Shown: positions 1 through 8,461 of the stretch, piece after piece
How positions within the stretch are numbered: position 1 is the stretch's first letter
Layout of the letters: every line of letters begins with the position of its first letter
Assembly: GCF_006402735.1 (NCBI RefSeq)
Contig: NZ_CP017174.1
Coordinates: 1,863,001 to 1,927,000 of the forward strand
Source: Myxococcus xanthus
GTDB lineage: Bacteria; Myxococcota; Myxococcia; Myxococcales; Myxococcaceae
DNA length: 64,000 nucleotides
Direction: 5' to 3'
Made by a program: the position numbers and the translations under genes
The notes under the pieces: model-generated
What the model saw: the letters and a program-made list of their open reading frames with translations, nothing else
What the model was told of the DNA's origin: nothing
Database searches by the model: none

Positions 1-572
1 AAATCCACGCCGTCCAGCAACTCCACGGTGAGGAAGTGCCGCTCGCCGTCCACGCCCACATCGAAGACACGCAGGATGTTGACGTGCTCCAGCGCCCGGG
101 CGTGCTCTACCTCCTGGCGGAACCGCGCCACCATCGCGGCATCCGCGTGGGGCACCGCGAGGACCTTGAGGGCCACGCGCAGGTCCTGGTGGAGGTCGAT
201 GGCCTCGTACACGGTGGAGCTGCCCCCAGCGCCCAGCCAGCGCTCCACGCGGTACCGCTGGGCCACCGTCTGGCCGGGCACCAGGCCTCGCATGACGCTG
301 GAGGCCGCGGGCACCACAATGCCCTGGAGCAGCGTGCCGTGCGGCGACATGGGGGTCACCGGGCGAAGTGTCTCCCCGAGCGACAGGGCCGGAGGTGGCG
401 TCACCGGATGGAACGTCGCGTCGGGAGGGGTTTCCGTCCGAGGCGGGACAGGGGGGAGGCCGGCGCGGGGCGGCGGCTTCACGATGGCCGGCGGCGGGGT
501 CACCCGCAAAAGTGGCTCCGGCGCGGCGTCCCCAAGGTACGCCACGCCGTCTTCGTCGTCGGTCGAGTGCAC
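1..572 (-). CDS. Ser/Thr protein kinase, N-terminal part (runs off the window)
   Basis: This is a eukaryote-like protein kinase, of the kind abundant in myxobacteria, which would phosphorylate Ser/Thr residues of unknown partners. Only the first 190 codons lie in the window. Residues 1-105 are a Pro-rich low-complexity region. The kinase fold then begins with the glycine-rich loop LGAGGSSTVYEA (about 113-124) and VALKVL, which carries the ATP-binding Lys (about 136). A region resembling helix C and strands 4-5 follows (VNILRVFDVG, HFLTVELLDG). The activation loop and catalytic Asp are outside. I chose the GTG at 572 because GGGAGG stands about 8 bases before it. There is no ATG upstream in frame before the preceding gene's stop; an internal ATG near 349 is possible but would drop the Pro-rich region. 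It lies just downstream of, and on the same strand as, the metallo-hydrolase gene (gap 37 bp), so the two may be co-transcribed. Confidence 0.85.
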   Translation of the reverse strand, partial: MHSTDDEDGVAYLGDAAPEPLLRVTPPPAIVKPPPRAGLPPVPPRTETPPDATFHPVTPPPALSLGETLRPVTPMSPHGTLLQGIVVPAASSVMRGLVPGQTVAQRYRVERWLGAGGSSTVYEAIDLHQDLRVALKVLAVPHADAAMVARFRQEVEHARALEHVNILRVFDVGVDGERHFLTVELLDGVD

Positions 573-609
573 CTCGGCCTCCCTCGGCTGCTTCGTCGCG
601 TCGTCGCTA

Positions 610-1767
610 TCAGGGGTCGAGCAGCGAAACGTGGGACGGTGCCCCCACGCCCTCGATGTCCAGGTGCGGCGTGGGCAGGTTGTACTCGGACGCGGCGCTG
701 GTGGCCTCGACGATGATGGGGCCGGCAATCTCCGGCGGCTCGCCGTGGCACAGCAGGTCCACCACGTGCTCCACCGTCCACTTGCCCAGGCGGCTCACCA
801 CCAGACGCGTGCCGTCGTACTGCGCCGTGTCCGACAGGTCCCGGCTCGCGGCCAGCTTGGCCTCCACGGAGTCGCCCAGGTAGCCGCGCGCCAGCGACAC
901 CACCCGGTCCAACACGGAGTTCCAGGCCTGCAGGTGCGTGCGGTCCTGCGCCTCGTCCATGATGTCCAGGCCCACCTGGAGTTTCTCCATGCGGTCCAGG
1001 AACTGCTGCACCAGCGGCCCGCGGATGATGCGGCCGTGCTGTGGTGCAATCATCTCCACGCCCGGCTCCAGCTTGCGGATGGCCGCCACCGTGCGCTGCA
1101 GCGCCGCGTTCACCGGCATGTAGATTTGATGGAAGGCGCGGATGCCCGCCCAGTCGGACTCATCCGCCCAGATGCCCTTGGCGTTGGAGTCCGTGAGCCC
1201 GCCGAAGAGGTCTCCGGTGAAGAGCACGCGCGTCTGCGGGTCATAGAGCATGACGGCGCCGCGGAAGTGGCAGAAGGGCGAGGGCACCGGCAGCAACCGG
1301 TGGCCCGTGGGCACGCTGAGGCCCTGCGCGAACTTCTCCGTGGGGATGAAGCGGTGGCGCGGCAGGTTCTGGTGGACGATGAGCCGCCAGGTGTCCTCCG
1401 AGCACAGCAGCCCGGCCCGGGGCGCGTAGCGCGCGGAGATGATGCTCGCCGACGAGCCCACGTCCGGGTCCTGGTGGTTGATGAACATGGCCGACAGCCG
1501 CTCCATGCCACCAATGAGGGACGTCACCTTGGTGTGGATGGTGGAGAAGTCGCTGCTCGATCCCGGGTCGATGAGGAGGTTGAACTCCGTGGGCCGCTGC
1601 GTCTTCTTGTCCGTGCCGCGGAAGCGCAGCAGATAGGGGTTGGCGTAGAAGATGTTGCCGGGCTCGCGCTTGCCCACCCAGAACGTCTCGGGGGCAATCT
1701 CCACCGGCACGAGGCGGAGGTCGGAGCTCTGGCTCGGGCTCGGGACTGGGGCAACGGTGCTGCTCAT
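610..1767 (-). CDS. MBL-fold metallo-hydrolase, flavodiiron (oxygen-binding di-iron) type
   Basis: This 385-residue cytoplasmic protein belongs to the metallo-beta-lactamase superfamily. It most resembles the di-iron module of flavodiiron proteins, which reduce O2 or NO. Supporting motifs are NHQDPDVGSS (about 97-106) in place of the classic HxHxDH metal signature, FTGDLFGG later in the fold, and APQHG near residue 270. There is no flavodoxin domain after the MBL domain, so if it is a redox enzyme it needs a separate electron donor; it may instead be a signalling or sensing member. The ATG at 1767 is preceded by GGGAAGGAACG and begins MSSTVAP. A longer in-frame start (1815) is less likely because it would use low-quality upstream sequence. 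It is divergent from the YqaA-like gene across a promoter region carrying two matched inverted repeats. Confidence 0.8.
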   Translation of the reverse strand: MSSTVAPVPSPSQSSDLRLVPVEIAPETFWVGKREPGNIFYANPYLLRFRGTDKKTQRPTEFNLLIDPGSSSDFSTIHTKVTSLIGGMERLSAMFINHQDPDVGSSASIISARYAPRAGLLCSEDTWRLIVHQNLPRHRFIPTEKFAQGLSVPTGHRLLPVPSPFCHFRGAVMLYDPQTRVLFTGDLFGGLTDSNAKGIWADESDWAGIRAFHQIYMPVNAALQRTVAAIRKLEPGVEMIAPQHGRIIRGPLVQQFLDRMEKLQVGLDIMDEAQDRTHLQAWNSVLDRVVSLARGYLGDSVEAKLAASRDLSDTAQYDGTRLVVSRLGKWTVEHVVDLLCHGEPPEIAGPIIVEATSAASEYNLPTPHLDIEGVGAPSHVSLLDP

Positions 1768-1870
1768 GGGCGCGGCGTTCCTTCCCTTTCGGGTGTATGC
1801 CCGTCCCCATAGCAAGCGCTGCGCCGTGGCCTTCTCTCCCCTGGGGCACGTGTCCGCGGGCGGGGATGGG

Positions 1871-1914
1871 GCGCAATTCCTGCGCGCGGGTGGGGTGGGG
1901 CGCAGCCCTTGCGC
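1871..1914. promoter_or_regulatory. Pair of 15-bp inverted repeats in a divergent promoter
   Basis: Two copies of GCGCA-N5-TGCGC stand at 1871-1885 and 1900-1914, 29 bp apart, between the divergent MBL-fold gene (start 1767) and the YqaA-like gene (start 1986). Both half-sites are perfect in both copies, while the 5-bp spacers differ (attcc versus gccct). This pattern fits a dimeric repressor or activator binding twice. The regulator is unknown. Confidence 0.45.
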
Positions 1915-1985
1915 CCTGGGTGTCTGAGCGCGTGCGCCGCGGCGGGAGGCATGGCAGGCTTGGGGCTCTCACCTTCGAATCGTTG

Positions 1986-2456
1986 ATGCCCGACCCGTCC
2001 GTCTTCGCCACCTGGGGCCTCCCGGGGCTGTTCCTCATCGCGATGCTCGCGGGCTCCGTGGTGCCAGTGCCGTCGGAGGCGCTGCTGGCCGCGCTCGTCT
2101 ACGGCGGGACGGCGCCCGTCACCGCCATCGGAGTGGCCACCACGGGCAACGTGCTGGGCGCGCTGTCGCTCTATGTGCTGGGCCGGTGGGTGGCGGGCGG
2201 TGGTGGTGGCGCCTTGGGGCGCTGGTACGCGCGGCGCCGTGAGAAGGAGGGGCCTCGCATGCAGCGCGTGGAGGCCTGGACACGGAAGTGGGGCGCGCCC
2301 GCGCTCGTCATGTCCTGGCTGCCCGTGGTGGGTGACGCCTTCGTCATCGCCGGCGGCATGCTGGGGGTTCGCCCGCTGCCCTTCGTCTTCTTCGTCACGC
2401 TCGGCAAGGGCCTTCGTTACCTCGCCGTCGCCCTGTCCGCCGCCGCCGCGCTGTAG
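1986..2456 (+). CDS. YqaA/DedA-family (VTT domain) small membrane protein
   Basis: This 156-residue integral membrane protein resembles YqaA, a short relative of the DedA/VTT family of inner-membrane proteins linked to lipid scrambling and envelope homeostasis. It has an N-terminal hydrophobic hairpin (about 8-60). The family-type loop VVPVPSEALL follows LAGS, then a basic cytoplasmic loop (RWYARRREKE), then the conserved re-entrant segment WLPVVGDAFVIAGGMLG and a last helix. The start at 1986 gives the normal family length; the ORF remains open further upstream but that part is not membrane-like. It is a single gene followed by about 160 bp without a clear gene. Confidence 0.8.
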   Translation: MPDPSVFATWGLPGLFLIAMLAGSVVPVPSEALLAALVYGGTAPVTAIGVATTGNVLGALSLYVLGRWVAGGGGGALGRWYARRREKEGPRMQRVEAWTRKWGAPALVMSWLPVVGDAFVIAGGMLGVRPLPFVFFVTLGKGLRYLAVALSAAAAL

Positions 2457-2615
2457 GGCCCGTCCCGGACGGTTTCACCGATGTCTCACGCAACGTGTCT
2501 GCGTTCCGCTCGATAAAGGAGACGGGTGAGCATCGCATTCCCCGTGAATCGGGTAGCGTGTGGATGTCTCATCCGACCACTCAACAGCTCCTTGTCAGGG
2601 GCAGGACCGGACATC

Positions 2616-4349
2616 ATGCGTGACGACGCAACTCCTTCAAGCCATGTGCAGTCGAACTGGCGGCGACATGCCGCCGCGCTGTTGCTGGCGGTGCTCGCGG
2701 CGTGTGGTGGCGAGGACTCGGCGCTGGAGTCCGTGGGGCTCGACGGCGCGGAAGTCGGGCAGCGGCAGGACGCGCTGGGCGAGGTCCGACTTCGCCTGGT
2801 GGCGGCCAACACGTCCAGCGGCAACGGGCAGGACTACGACCCGGGCCACGGCATCCGCATCTTCCAGGGCACGGACGCTGACGTGGTGATGATTCAGGAG
2901 TTCAACTACAAGTCGAACTCCGCGGCGGACCTCCGCGGCTTCGTGGACACGGCGTTCGGCACGCAGTTCCACTACTACCGCGAGGGTGGGGCGCAGATTC
3001 CCAACGGCATCATCAGCCGCTACCCCATCATCGCCTCGGGCGAGTGGGATGACCCGTACGTCTCCAACCGCGACTTCGCCTGGGCGCGCATCGACGTGCC
3101 GGGCCCGAAGGACCTCTGGGCGGTGAGCGTGCACCTCCTCACCACGAGCAGCGGCAGCCGCAACTCGGAGGCCAGCAGTCTGGTCAGCCGCATCAAGGCC
3201 AACATCCCCGCGGGCGACTACCTCGTCATCGGCGGAGACTTGAACACCGGCAGCCGCAACGAGTCCGCTTTCGGCACGCTGTCCCAGGTGGTGCGCACGG
3301 CGGGCCCGCACCCGGCGGACAAGAATGGCAACACCAACACCAACGCGGGCCGCAACTCCCCGTATGACCACGTGCTGGTGGACAATGACTTGTTCGCGTA
3401 CCAGACGCCCGTTGTCATCGGCGGCAGCACCTTCACCAACGGCCTGGTGGTGGATACGCGCGTCTACTCGCCGCTGAGCGACATCGCGCCCGCGCTGTCC
3501 GGTGACAGCGGGGCCTCCGGCATGCAGCACATGGCCGTCATCAAGGACTTCATCATCCCGGGCGACAGCTCGCCCGGCAACAATGCCGCCGTCACGGTGA
3601 CGTCGCCCACCGGCGGTGAGAGCTGGGCGGGCGGGAGCGTGCGCAACATCACCTGGACGTCGACCAGCGTCACGAACGTGAAGCTGGAGTACACGCTCAA
3701 TGGCAGCACCTGGAGCACCCTGGCCGCCAGCACGGCCGCCTCCGCGGGCAGCTACGCGTGGACGGTGCCGTCCAGCGCCACCACCACCGCGCGCGTCCGC
3801 ATCAGCGACGCGTCCAACGCCAGCGTCAGCAACACCAGCAACGCGGCCTTCACCATCACCACGGCTCCGGCGGGGGGCACGGGCAATGTCATCATCAACG
3901 AGGTGATGGTCAACGAGCCGGGCTCGAACGTCGCGGGCGAGTTCGTGGAGTTGGTGAACACGGGCACCGGGGCGGTGGACCTGAGCGGGTGGACGGTGTC
4001 CGACGCGGCCAGCCTGCGTCACACCTTCCCCGGTGGCACCTCGCTGGCGGCGGGCGGCGTCATCGTGGTGTTCGGCGGCGCGGCGGGCATCCCGGCCGGC
4101 ACGCCCAACGCGGTGTCCGCCTCCACGGGCACCCTGGGCCTGTCCAACAGCGGTGACACCGTCACCGTGAAGACGGCCGCCGGCACGGTGGTGGAGTCCG
4201 CGGTGCTGTCCTCCGGTGTGAGTGGAACGGATGGCGTGTCCGCCAACCGCAGCCCGGACCTGGGCGCCACGGCGACCTTCGTGTTGCACACCAGCCTGTC
4301 CAGCCTGCAGGCCTCGCCGGGCCGTCGCGTCAACGGCTCGGCGTTCTGA
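2616..4349 (+). CDS. Secreted lipoprotein: endonuclease/exonuclease/phosphatase fold + Kre9/KNH-like + lamin-tail domain
   Basis: This 577-residue predicted lipoprotein has a basic N-region, a hydrophobic core and the lipobox LAAC around residue 29. Residues about 65-320 form an endonuclease/exonuclease/phosphatase (DNase I-like) domain: MIQEFN holds the metal-binding Glu, VIGGDLNTGS the Asp/Asn pair and PYDHVLVD the late Asp/His. Residues about 325-420 form a Ser/Thr-rich beta domain that starts VTSPTGGESWAGG, like the Kre9/KNH family. Residues about 424-560 form a lamin-tail domain (INEVMVNEPG, EFVELVNTG, VDLSGWTVSD). Such proteins may degrade extracellular nucleic acid or act on phosphoesters, as would suit a predatory, DNA-scavenging bacterium; this role is inferred. 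The ATG at 2616 is chosen because it gives a proper signal peptide; a GTG at 2526 is also open. Confidence 0.85.
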   Translation: MRDDATPSSHVQSNWRRHAAALLLAVLAACGGEDSALESVGLDGAEVGQRQDALGEVRLRLVAANTSSGNGQDYDPGHGIRIFQGTDADVVMIQEFNYKSNSAADLRGFVDTAFGTQFHYYREGGAQIPNGIISRYPIIASGEWDDPYVSNRDFAWARIDVPGPKDLWAVSVHLLTTSSGSRNSEASSLVSRIKANIPAGDYLVIGGDLNTGSRNESAFGTLSQVVRTAGPHPADKNGNTNTNAGRNSPYDHVLVDNDLFAYQTPVVIGGSTFTNGLVVDTRVYSPLSDIAPALSGDSGASGMQHMAVIKDFIIPGDSSPGNNAAVTVTSPTGGESWAGGSVRNITWTSTSVTNVKLEYTLNGSTWSTLAASTAASAGSYAWTVPSSATTTARVRISDASNASVSNTSNAAFTITTAPAGGTGNVIINEVMVNEPGSNVAGEFVELVNTGTGAVDLSGWTVSDAASLRHTFPGGTSLAAGGVIVVFGGAAGIPAGTPNAVSASTGTLGLSNSGDTVTVKTAAGTVVESAVLSSGVSGTDGVSANRSPDLGATATFVLHTSLSSLQASPGRRVNGSAF

Positions 4350-4370
4350 GCCTCCCTGCTTGAAGTGTCG

Positions 4371-4406
4371 CGGCCCTGCTTCCCGTTCGCGCGGGAAGCG
4401 GGGCCG
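4371..4406. terminator. Bidirectional hairpin terminator between convergent genes
   Basis: A long GC-rich stem lies in the 75-bp gap between two convergent genes. The arm starting cggccctgcttcccg pairs with cgggaagcggggccg around a short loop (ttcgcg), with one mismatched or bulged position. It is followed on the plus strand by tgttgttt. Confidence 0.7.
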
Positions 4407-4424
4407 TGTTGTTTCAATGGAGCC

Positions 4425-5612
4425 TCAGTGGTTCTCCGGCGGCGTGGGTGACAGGGGCACGCGCTCGCGCGTCTCCGCCGACAGCACGGAGGGGCGGATG
4501 ATGAGGCCTTCGCCGCCGCCCGGGCCTCCGGGCGTGGCCGGGTCCCCGGGGCGCGGCGTGGGCCGGCCGTAGTCGCGCTCGTAGATGCGCAGCAGGGCCA
4601 GGAAGAAGGCCACGATGAGGGGCCCCAACAGCAGGCCCACCGTGCCAAACGCGGCCAGGCCTCCGAGCAGCGCGAAGAAGACGATGGCCGCGTGCTGGTG
4701 CATGCCGCGCCTGGCCAGCAGCGGCTTCACGATGTTGTCCACCAGCCCCACCACCACCGTGCCCCAGATGGCGAGGAACAGCGCCGCCCACGGGTGGCCG
4801 CTGAAGAACATCAGCGCCGCGGCGACCAGCACCACGATGGCGGCGCCCACGGCGGGGATGAGCGCCATGAAGAACGCCACGCCCGCGAAGAACAGCGCCG
4901 CGGGGACGCGGGCGATGAGGAAACCGACGAGCGCCGCCGCCGCCTGCACGCCCGCGGTGGCCACCGACGAGACGAGCACCGCCACGGAGACACTGCGGAA
5001 CTCCCGCAGGATTTCCCCCGTCTGGCCGCGCCGAAGTGGCGAGACGCTCTCCACCCACCTCACCAGCCGCGCGCCCTCCGTCAGCAGGAAGAAGAGGGCG
5101 ATGAGCATCATCACCGTCTGGAACGCGATGGAGCCCGTCGCCGCCACCGCCCCGGTGACGGCCCGCGCCGCTGTGCCGCCCTGGGTGCTCACCTGCTGTT
5201 GTAGCGTCTCGTCGAGCTGGGCCTGCTCCAGGGGGATGCGCTCCAGCAGCCTCTCTACCGGGCCTCGCACGGGGCTGGGAAGCTTGCCAATCAGTCCTTC
5301 CATCCCTTCCCGCTGCACCGTGTCGGAGACGAACTTCACGCCGTCCGACACCTCGGTGACGACGAAGGCCGTGAGACCTCCCAGGGGGAGGAGCAGGGCC
5401 AGGATGACTCCCGAGACGATGACCCCCGCCGCCAGGTTGTTGTGTCCGCGGAGCTTCCGGCTCAGCCGCGAGTAGAGGCCGTAGAAGGTTCCCGCGAGCA
5501 CCGCCGCCAGGAAGAAGGCCTTGGCGAACGGGCGGACAACCAGGGCCAGCAGGATGATGGAGAGGATGATGAGGCCAGTGAACACCCGCCGGGCGGTCTG
5601 CTCGGTTGCCAT
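4425..5612 (-). CDS. AI-2E family transporter
   Basis: This 395-residue polytopic inner-membrane protein belongs to the AI-2E exporter family (TqsA/PerM/YdiK type), which exports small molecules or ions and in some members autoinducer-2; the substrate here is unknown. The first two helices lie at about 10-45, a third at about 60-85, then a long amphipathic periplasmic-type stretch (VTEVSDGVKFVSDTV onward, about 90-160). A block of five closely spaced helices follows, containing the family-type signatures FFMALIPAVGAAIV, NIVKPLLARR and GLLLGPLIVAFF. The cytoplasmic tail after about 345 is Pro/Gly-rich. The start MATEQTARR at 5612 is preferred over the longer ORF because upstream residues are basic and unlike the family. 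Confidence 0.9.
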   Translation of the reverse strand: MATEQTARRVFTGLIILSIILLALVVRPFAKAFFLAAVLAGTFYGLYSRLSRKLRGHNNLAAGVIVSGVILALLLPLGGLTAFVVTEVSDGVKFVSDTVQREGMEGLIGKLPSPVRGPVERLLERIPLEQAQLDETLQQQVSTQGGTAARAVTGAVAATGSIAFQTVMMLIALFFLLTEGARLVRWVESVSPLRRGQTGEILREFRSVSVAVLVSSVATAGVQAAAALVGFLIARVPAALFFAGVAFFMALIPAVGAAIVVLVAAALMFFSGHPWAALFLAIWGTVVVGLVDNIVKPLLARRGMHQHAAIVFFALLGGLAAFGTVGLLLGPLIVAFFLALLRIYERDYGRPTPRPGDPATPGGPGGGEGLIIRPSVLSAETRERVPLSPTPPENH

Positions 5613-5696
5613 ACCCGTCAAGGTAGGGCTGCCATCACAGAAGGGTAGGGACGGGCGGCGCTTTTGCCTGCCCGCCTGCTGTCCTGCCAAGAAGAC

Positions 5697-5724
5697 TTGG
5701 GCCCGGCCCCAAGGCGGCTAGAGT
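5697..5724 (+). promoter_or_regulatory. Putative sigma-70-type promoter of the DoxX gene
   Basis: TTGGGC (5697-5702), a 16-bp spacer and TAGAGT (5719-5724) stand just upstream of the ATG at 5734. Transcription would start only a few bases before the start codon, giving a very short or leaderless mRNA. Confidence 0.4.
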
Positions 5725-5733
5725 GGCCACGCC

Positions 5734-6150
5734 ATGCCGCCCTTCGAATCCTCCCAATTCACTGTCTGGCTGCTCCAGGCGCTCTGCGCCGTCTTCCTGG
5801 CCATCCTCTTCCTCCAGTCTGGCCTCGACAAGGTCATCGACTGGAAGGGCAACCTGGGCTGGCTCACGGGCCACTTTTCCAAGAGCCCCCTGCGCGGCGT
5901 GGTGCCGCTGATGCTGGCCACCGTCACCGTGCTGGAGCTGGCGGCGGGCGCGCTCAGCGCCGCGGGGCTGGTGGCGCTGGTGGCCACGGGCAGCGCGACG
6001 CTGGCCTTCTGGGGCGCGCTGCTCTCCGCGGTGTCGCTGGTGGCGCTCTTCTTCGGCCAGCGGGTGGCGAAGGACTACGCCGGCGCGGGCGGGCTGGTGC
6101 ACTACTTCCTGCTGACGCTGGTGGCGGTGTACGTCACCCGCCTGGGCTGA
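5734..6150 (+). CDS. DoxX family membrane protein
   Basis: This 138-residue, four-helix inner-membrane protein is of the DoxX type. The N-terminal helix holds the family-like FLQSGLDKVIDW (about 27-38), followed by a loop and three hydrophobic helices. DoxX-type proteins are found as quinol oxidase subunits and in thiol-stress membrane complexes; the role here cannot be told from context. It converges with the ThrE-like gene, whose stop is separated by only 1 bp, so no room exists for an independent terminator. Confidence 0.8.
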   Translation: MPPFESSQFTVWLLQALCAVFLAILFLQSGLDKVIDWKGNLGWLTGHFSKSPLRGVVPLMLATVTVLELAAGALSAAGLVALVATGSATLAFWGALLSAVSLVALFFGQRVAKDYAGAGGLVHYFLLTLVAVYVTRLG

Positions 6151-6151
6151 G

Positions 6152-7411
6152 TCAGAGCACCTTGCGCGTGGGGACCAGGGCGTTGGCGGACAGCAGTCCG
6201 GCCACCAGCGCCACGGCCACCATCAGCATGGAGAAGGCCGTGTCCACGCCGGCCACCACGTCCCGCTCCAGCAGGGATGACAGGCTGCGGAAGCCCACAC
6301 TGCCGGGCACCAGCAGCATGAGCCCGGGCACCAGCGTGGTGATGGAGGGCTTGTTGCGCAGCCGGGCCAGCGCGTTGCTGCCCATGGCCAGCAGCAGCGC
6401 GCCCACGAAGGCACCCAGCTGAGCCCCCAGCAGCAGCGAGCCCAGACGGGCCCCCGCGAAGGCGAAGGTGCAGGCTCCGGCAATCCAGCCCCAGTCCCTG
6501 GGGCGCGCGCGGAAGAGCACGCACACCGCGAAGATGGCCACCAGCAGCATGGGCAGCTGCGTCCAGTCCGGCAGCGCGGGCGGCAGCGGCGTCACGGGCG
6601 GCGCGGGCAGCACCACCGACAGCCGGCTGCCCAGGGCCACGCCGAAGCCCAACTGGAGGAAGACGAGCGCCGCCGCCGTGAGCCGTGAGGTGCCGGAGAT
6701 GAGGTTGCGGGTGGCCAGCTCGTTGATGGCCACCGTCAGGGACAGGCCGGGGAGCAGGACGATGAGGCCTGCAAGCGTGGCCACCTGCGCGGACAGCGGC
6801 CCCATCAGGCTCGCGGCCAGCGCGGCGACGGCGGAGGACAGGATGGCGGCCACCGGCTCCAGCACCCGGGCCGTGGTGGGCTGCTTCCGGGTGAGCACGC
6901 CCAGGGTACCGATGAGCAGGCTGCTGAACGCGGCCACCGCCATCTCCTTCAGGCCTCCGCCGAACAACCGCCCCGCGGCGCCGCCCGCGAGCGTCCAGCA
7001 CAGGAGCTGGAGCGCGGGGCCGAAGCGCTCGGGCTGCGCGAGGATGGCGTCCACGCGCTGGGCCCCTTCCGTCGGGGGCACCTGACCGTGGATGACTTCG
7101 TCCGCCAGCGTGTCCAGCAGCGTCAGCCGTTCCAGGTCCATGTCCCCCGGCTCCACGCGGATGAGCGAGGTGCGCAGGGCCTCCGGCGGTCCGAAGGACG
7201 AGAAGATGGACGTGGGTGTGGAGAAGAAGCGCCCCTCCAGTCCGAAGCGCTCCGACACCCGCTGCATCAGCAGCTCCAGTCGATGCGCGGGCGTGCCGTA
7301 GCGGTGCAGCGCCTCGCCCAGCCGGATGGTGAAGGCGACGGCGGGGCCCGGCGGTGGGGGATGACTGACGGCAGTGAGGAGTTCGGGAGGGACGGCCACG
7401 GCGGCGCACAT
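6152..7411 (-). CDS. Threonine/serine exporter (ThrE-like) family membrane protein
   Basis: This 419-residue inner-membrane protein joins the two halves of the ThrE family. An N-terminal soluble domain (about 25-130, with LGEALHRYGTPAHRLE and FFSTPTSIFSSFG) is followed by about ten hydrophobic segments in two clusters: 145-275, which includes LIVLLPGLSLTVAINELATRN, and 290-415, which includes MLLVPGSVGFRS. These are the paired ThrE and ThrE_2 domains fused in one chain, as in Corynebacterium ThrE. The expected function is proton-driven export of Thr/Ser or small peptides; the substrate is inferred only. The ATG at 7411 (MCAAVAV) is chosen because upstream residues do not fit the family. Confidence 0.85.
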   Translation of the reverse strand: MCAAVAVPPELLTAVSHPPPPGPAVAFTIRLGEALHRYGTPAHRLELLMQRVSERFGLEGRFFSTPTSIFSSFGPPEALRTSLIRVEPGDMDLERLTLLDTLADEVIHGQVPPTEGAQRVDAILAQPERFGPALQLLCWTLAGGAAGRLFGGGLKEMAVAAFSSLLIGTLGVLTRKQPTTARVLEPVAAILSSAVAALAASLMGPLSAQVATLAGLIVLLPGLSLTVAINELATRNLISGTSRLTAAALVFLQLGFGVALGSRLSVVLPAPPVTPLPPALPDWTQLPMLLVAIFAVCVLFRARPRDWGWIAGACTFAFAGARLGSLLLGAQLGAFVGALLLAMGSNALARLRNKPSITTLVPGLMLLVPGSVGFRSLSSLLERDVVAGVDTAFSMLMVAVALVAGLLSANALVPTRKVL

Positions 7412-7549
7412 GGCAGAGGCTCCAGGCCGAGTCAAACGGCAGTGGGGCACACCCCTGGCTCCAGGGGGGCCGCCCACCTGATTGGGCCCGGCGCCTCGCA
7501 CCTTCAACGTCGCGGGTTCAGGTCCGCCTCCTCCTGGGAGTTCCGCCCA

Positions 7550-8461
7550 TCAGAGCGTTTTTCCTGAATCCTCCAAGCGGGTTGTTTCGATGTGGCCCGC
7601 GCTGACGCTGGAGGTGTCGGACGCTGCCTGATTCGAGCTCCCTGTGCCGCCAGGCGCTTGCTGTTCCTCTCCCTGGAGCTTTTCCTGGAGTTGCCCACGG
7701 AGCTGGGAGACACCTTCTGTCGCGCGGCGCTTCGCGGGCTCGATGAGCTTGCGCTCCTTGCCGGTCACCGGCAGCAGGGCGGACGCCAGAATGCCCAGCG
7801 TGAGGCCTCCCACGGCCAGGAGCAGGGGTTGCTCATCCACCGTGCGGTTGAGCCAGTCGGAGGTCTGATGCTGGACGGCTTCACGCGAGGGAACCCGCTC
7901 GCGCGCATGTGTCGCCCGCTCCCGGGCCATGTGCACGGCGCCCGTGGTCCTCTCCCGAATCGCGCTGGCTTTGTCGAGCGCCTTGCCCTTCACCTCATGC
8001 GCCTTGTCGCTGTCGCTGGCCTTCATGTCGGTGTGGGGGCCTTCGCTGCCAGCCCCGGCGCGCAGGCCGTCATGGCGCCACCGTTCGTCTCTCCTCCATG
8101 CGAGCTCGCTGTCCTGGCGCGCCGCGCGTGTGGTGAAGGCCTTGCGCATCAGGGCCGAGCCAACGCCCGCTCCCGCGAGGGCGCCGAGCAGGCTCCAGCC
8201 CTTGGGCGAGTCGGCCCGGTCCTTCAATTCCATGCTCTGGTGCATCACTGTCTCCCTGGCCTGCGTCTTGAGTTCCGTGGCTTTCTCCACGGCGGCCTCC
8301 TTCGCGTGCTGTTTGAGCGCGGTGGCCTTGTGCGTGGCGGCCTCACGGGCGCGTTCCTTCAGCCGGTCGGGTTCGGCCTTCCGGGCCATTTCGCCCGCGA
8401 GTTCGCTCATGCGTGCCCGTGCATCTGCGATTTCATGGAGTGCGCGCTCCTGCTCGCCCAT
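7550..8461 (-). CDS. Ala/Glu/Lys/Arg-rich helical membrane-associated protein (DUF3618-like)
   Basis: This 303-residue, strongly charged protein is predicted to be mostly long amphipathic helix (repeats such as ATELKTQARETV, ALDKASAIRERT). It has two hydrophobic stretches: a Gly/Ala patch near 93-105 (LLGALAGAGVGSALM) and a membrane helix near 210-232 (LLLAVGGLTLGILASALLP). The layout resembles DUF3618/YtxH-like envelope-stress proteins; no enzyme motif is visible. It is the third gene of an operon. Its ATG follows AAGGAGG and overlaps the end of the holin-like gene by 55 bases, implying translational coupling. Function unknown; a role in membrane stress or cell-surface structure is inferred from its partners. 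Confidence 0.7.
   Translation of the reverse strand: MGEQERALHEIADARARMSELAGEMARKAEPDRLKERAREAATHKATALKQHAKEAAVEKATELKTQARETVMHQSMELKDRADSPKGWSLLGALAGAGVGSALMRKAFTTRAARQDSELAWRRDERWRHDGLRAGAGSEGPHTDMKASDSDKAHEVKGKALDKASAIRERTTGAVHMARERATHARERVPSREAVQHQTSDWLNRTVDEQPLLLAVGGLTLGILASALLPVTGKERKLIEPAKRRATEGVSQLRGQLQEKLQGEEQQAPGGTGSSNQAASDTSSVSAGHIETTRLEDSGKTL

Noticed and set aside
7411..7549. Intact tRNA gene in this gap
   Set aside because: Only a T-arm-like segment is present; the loop is TTCAGGT instead of TTCRANY with A58, and no cloverleaf can be formed.
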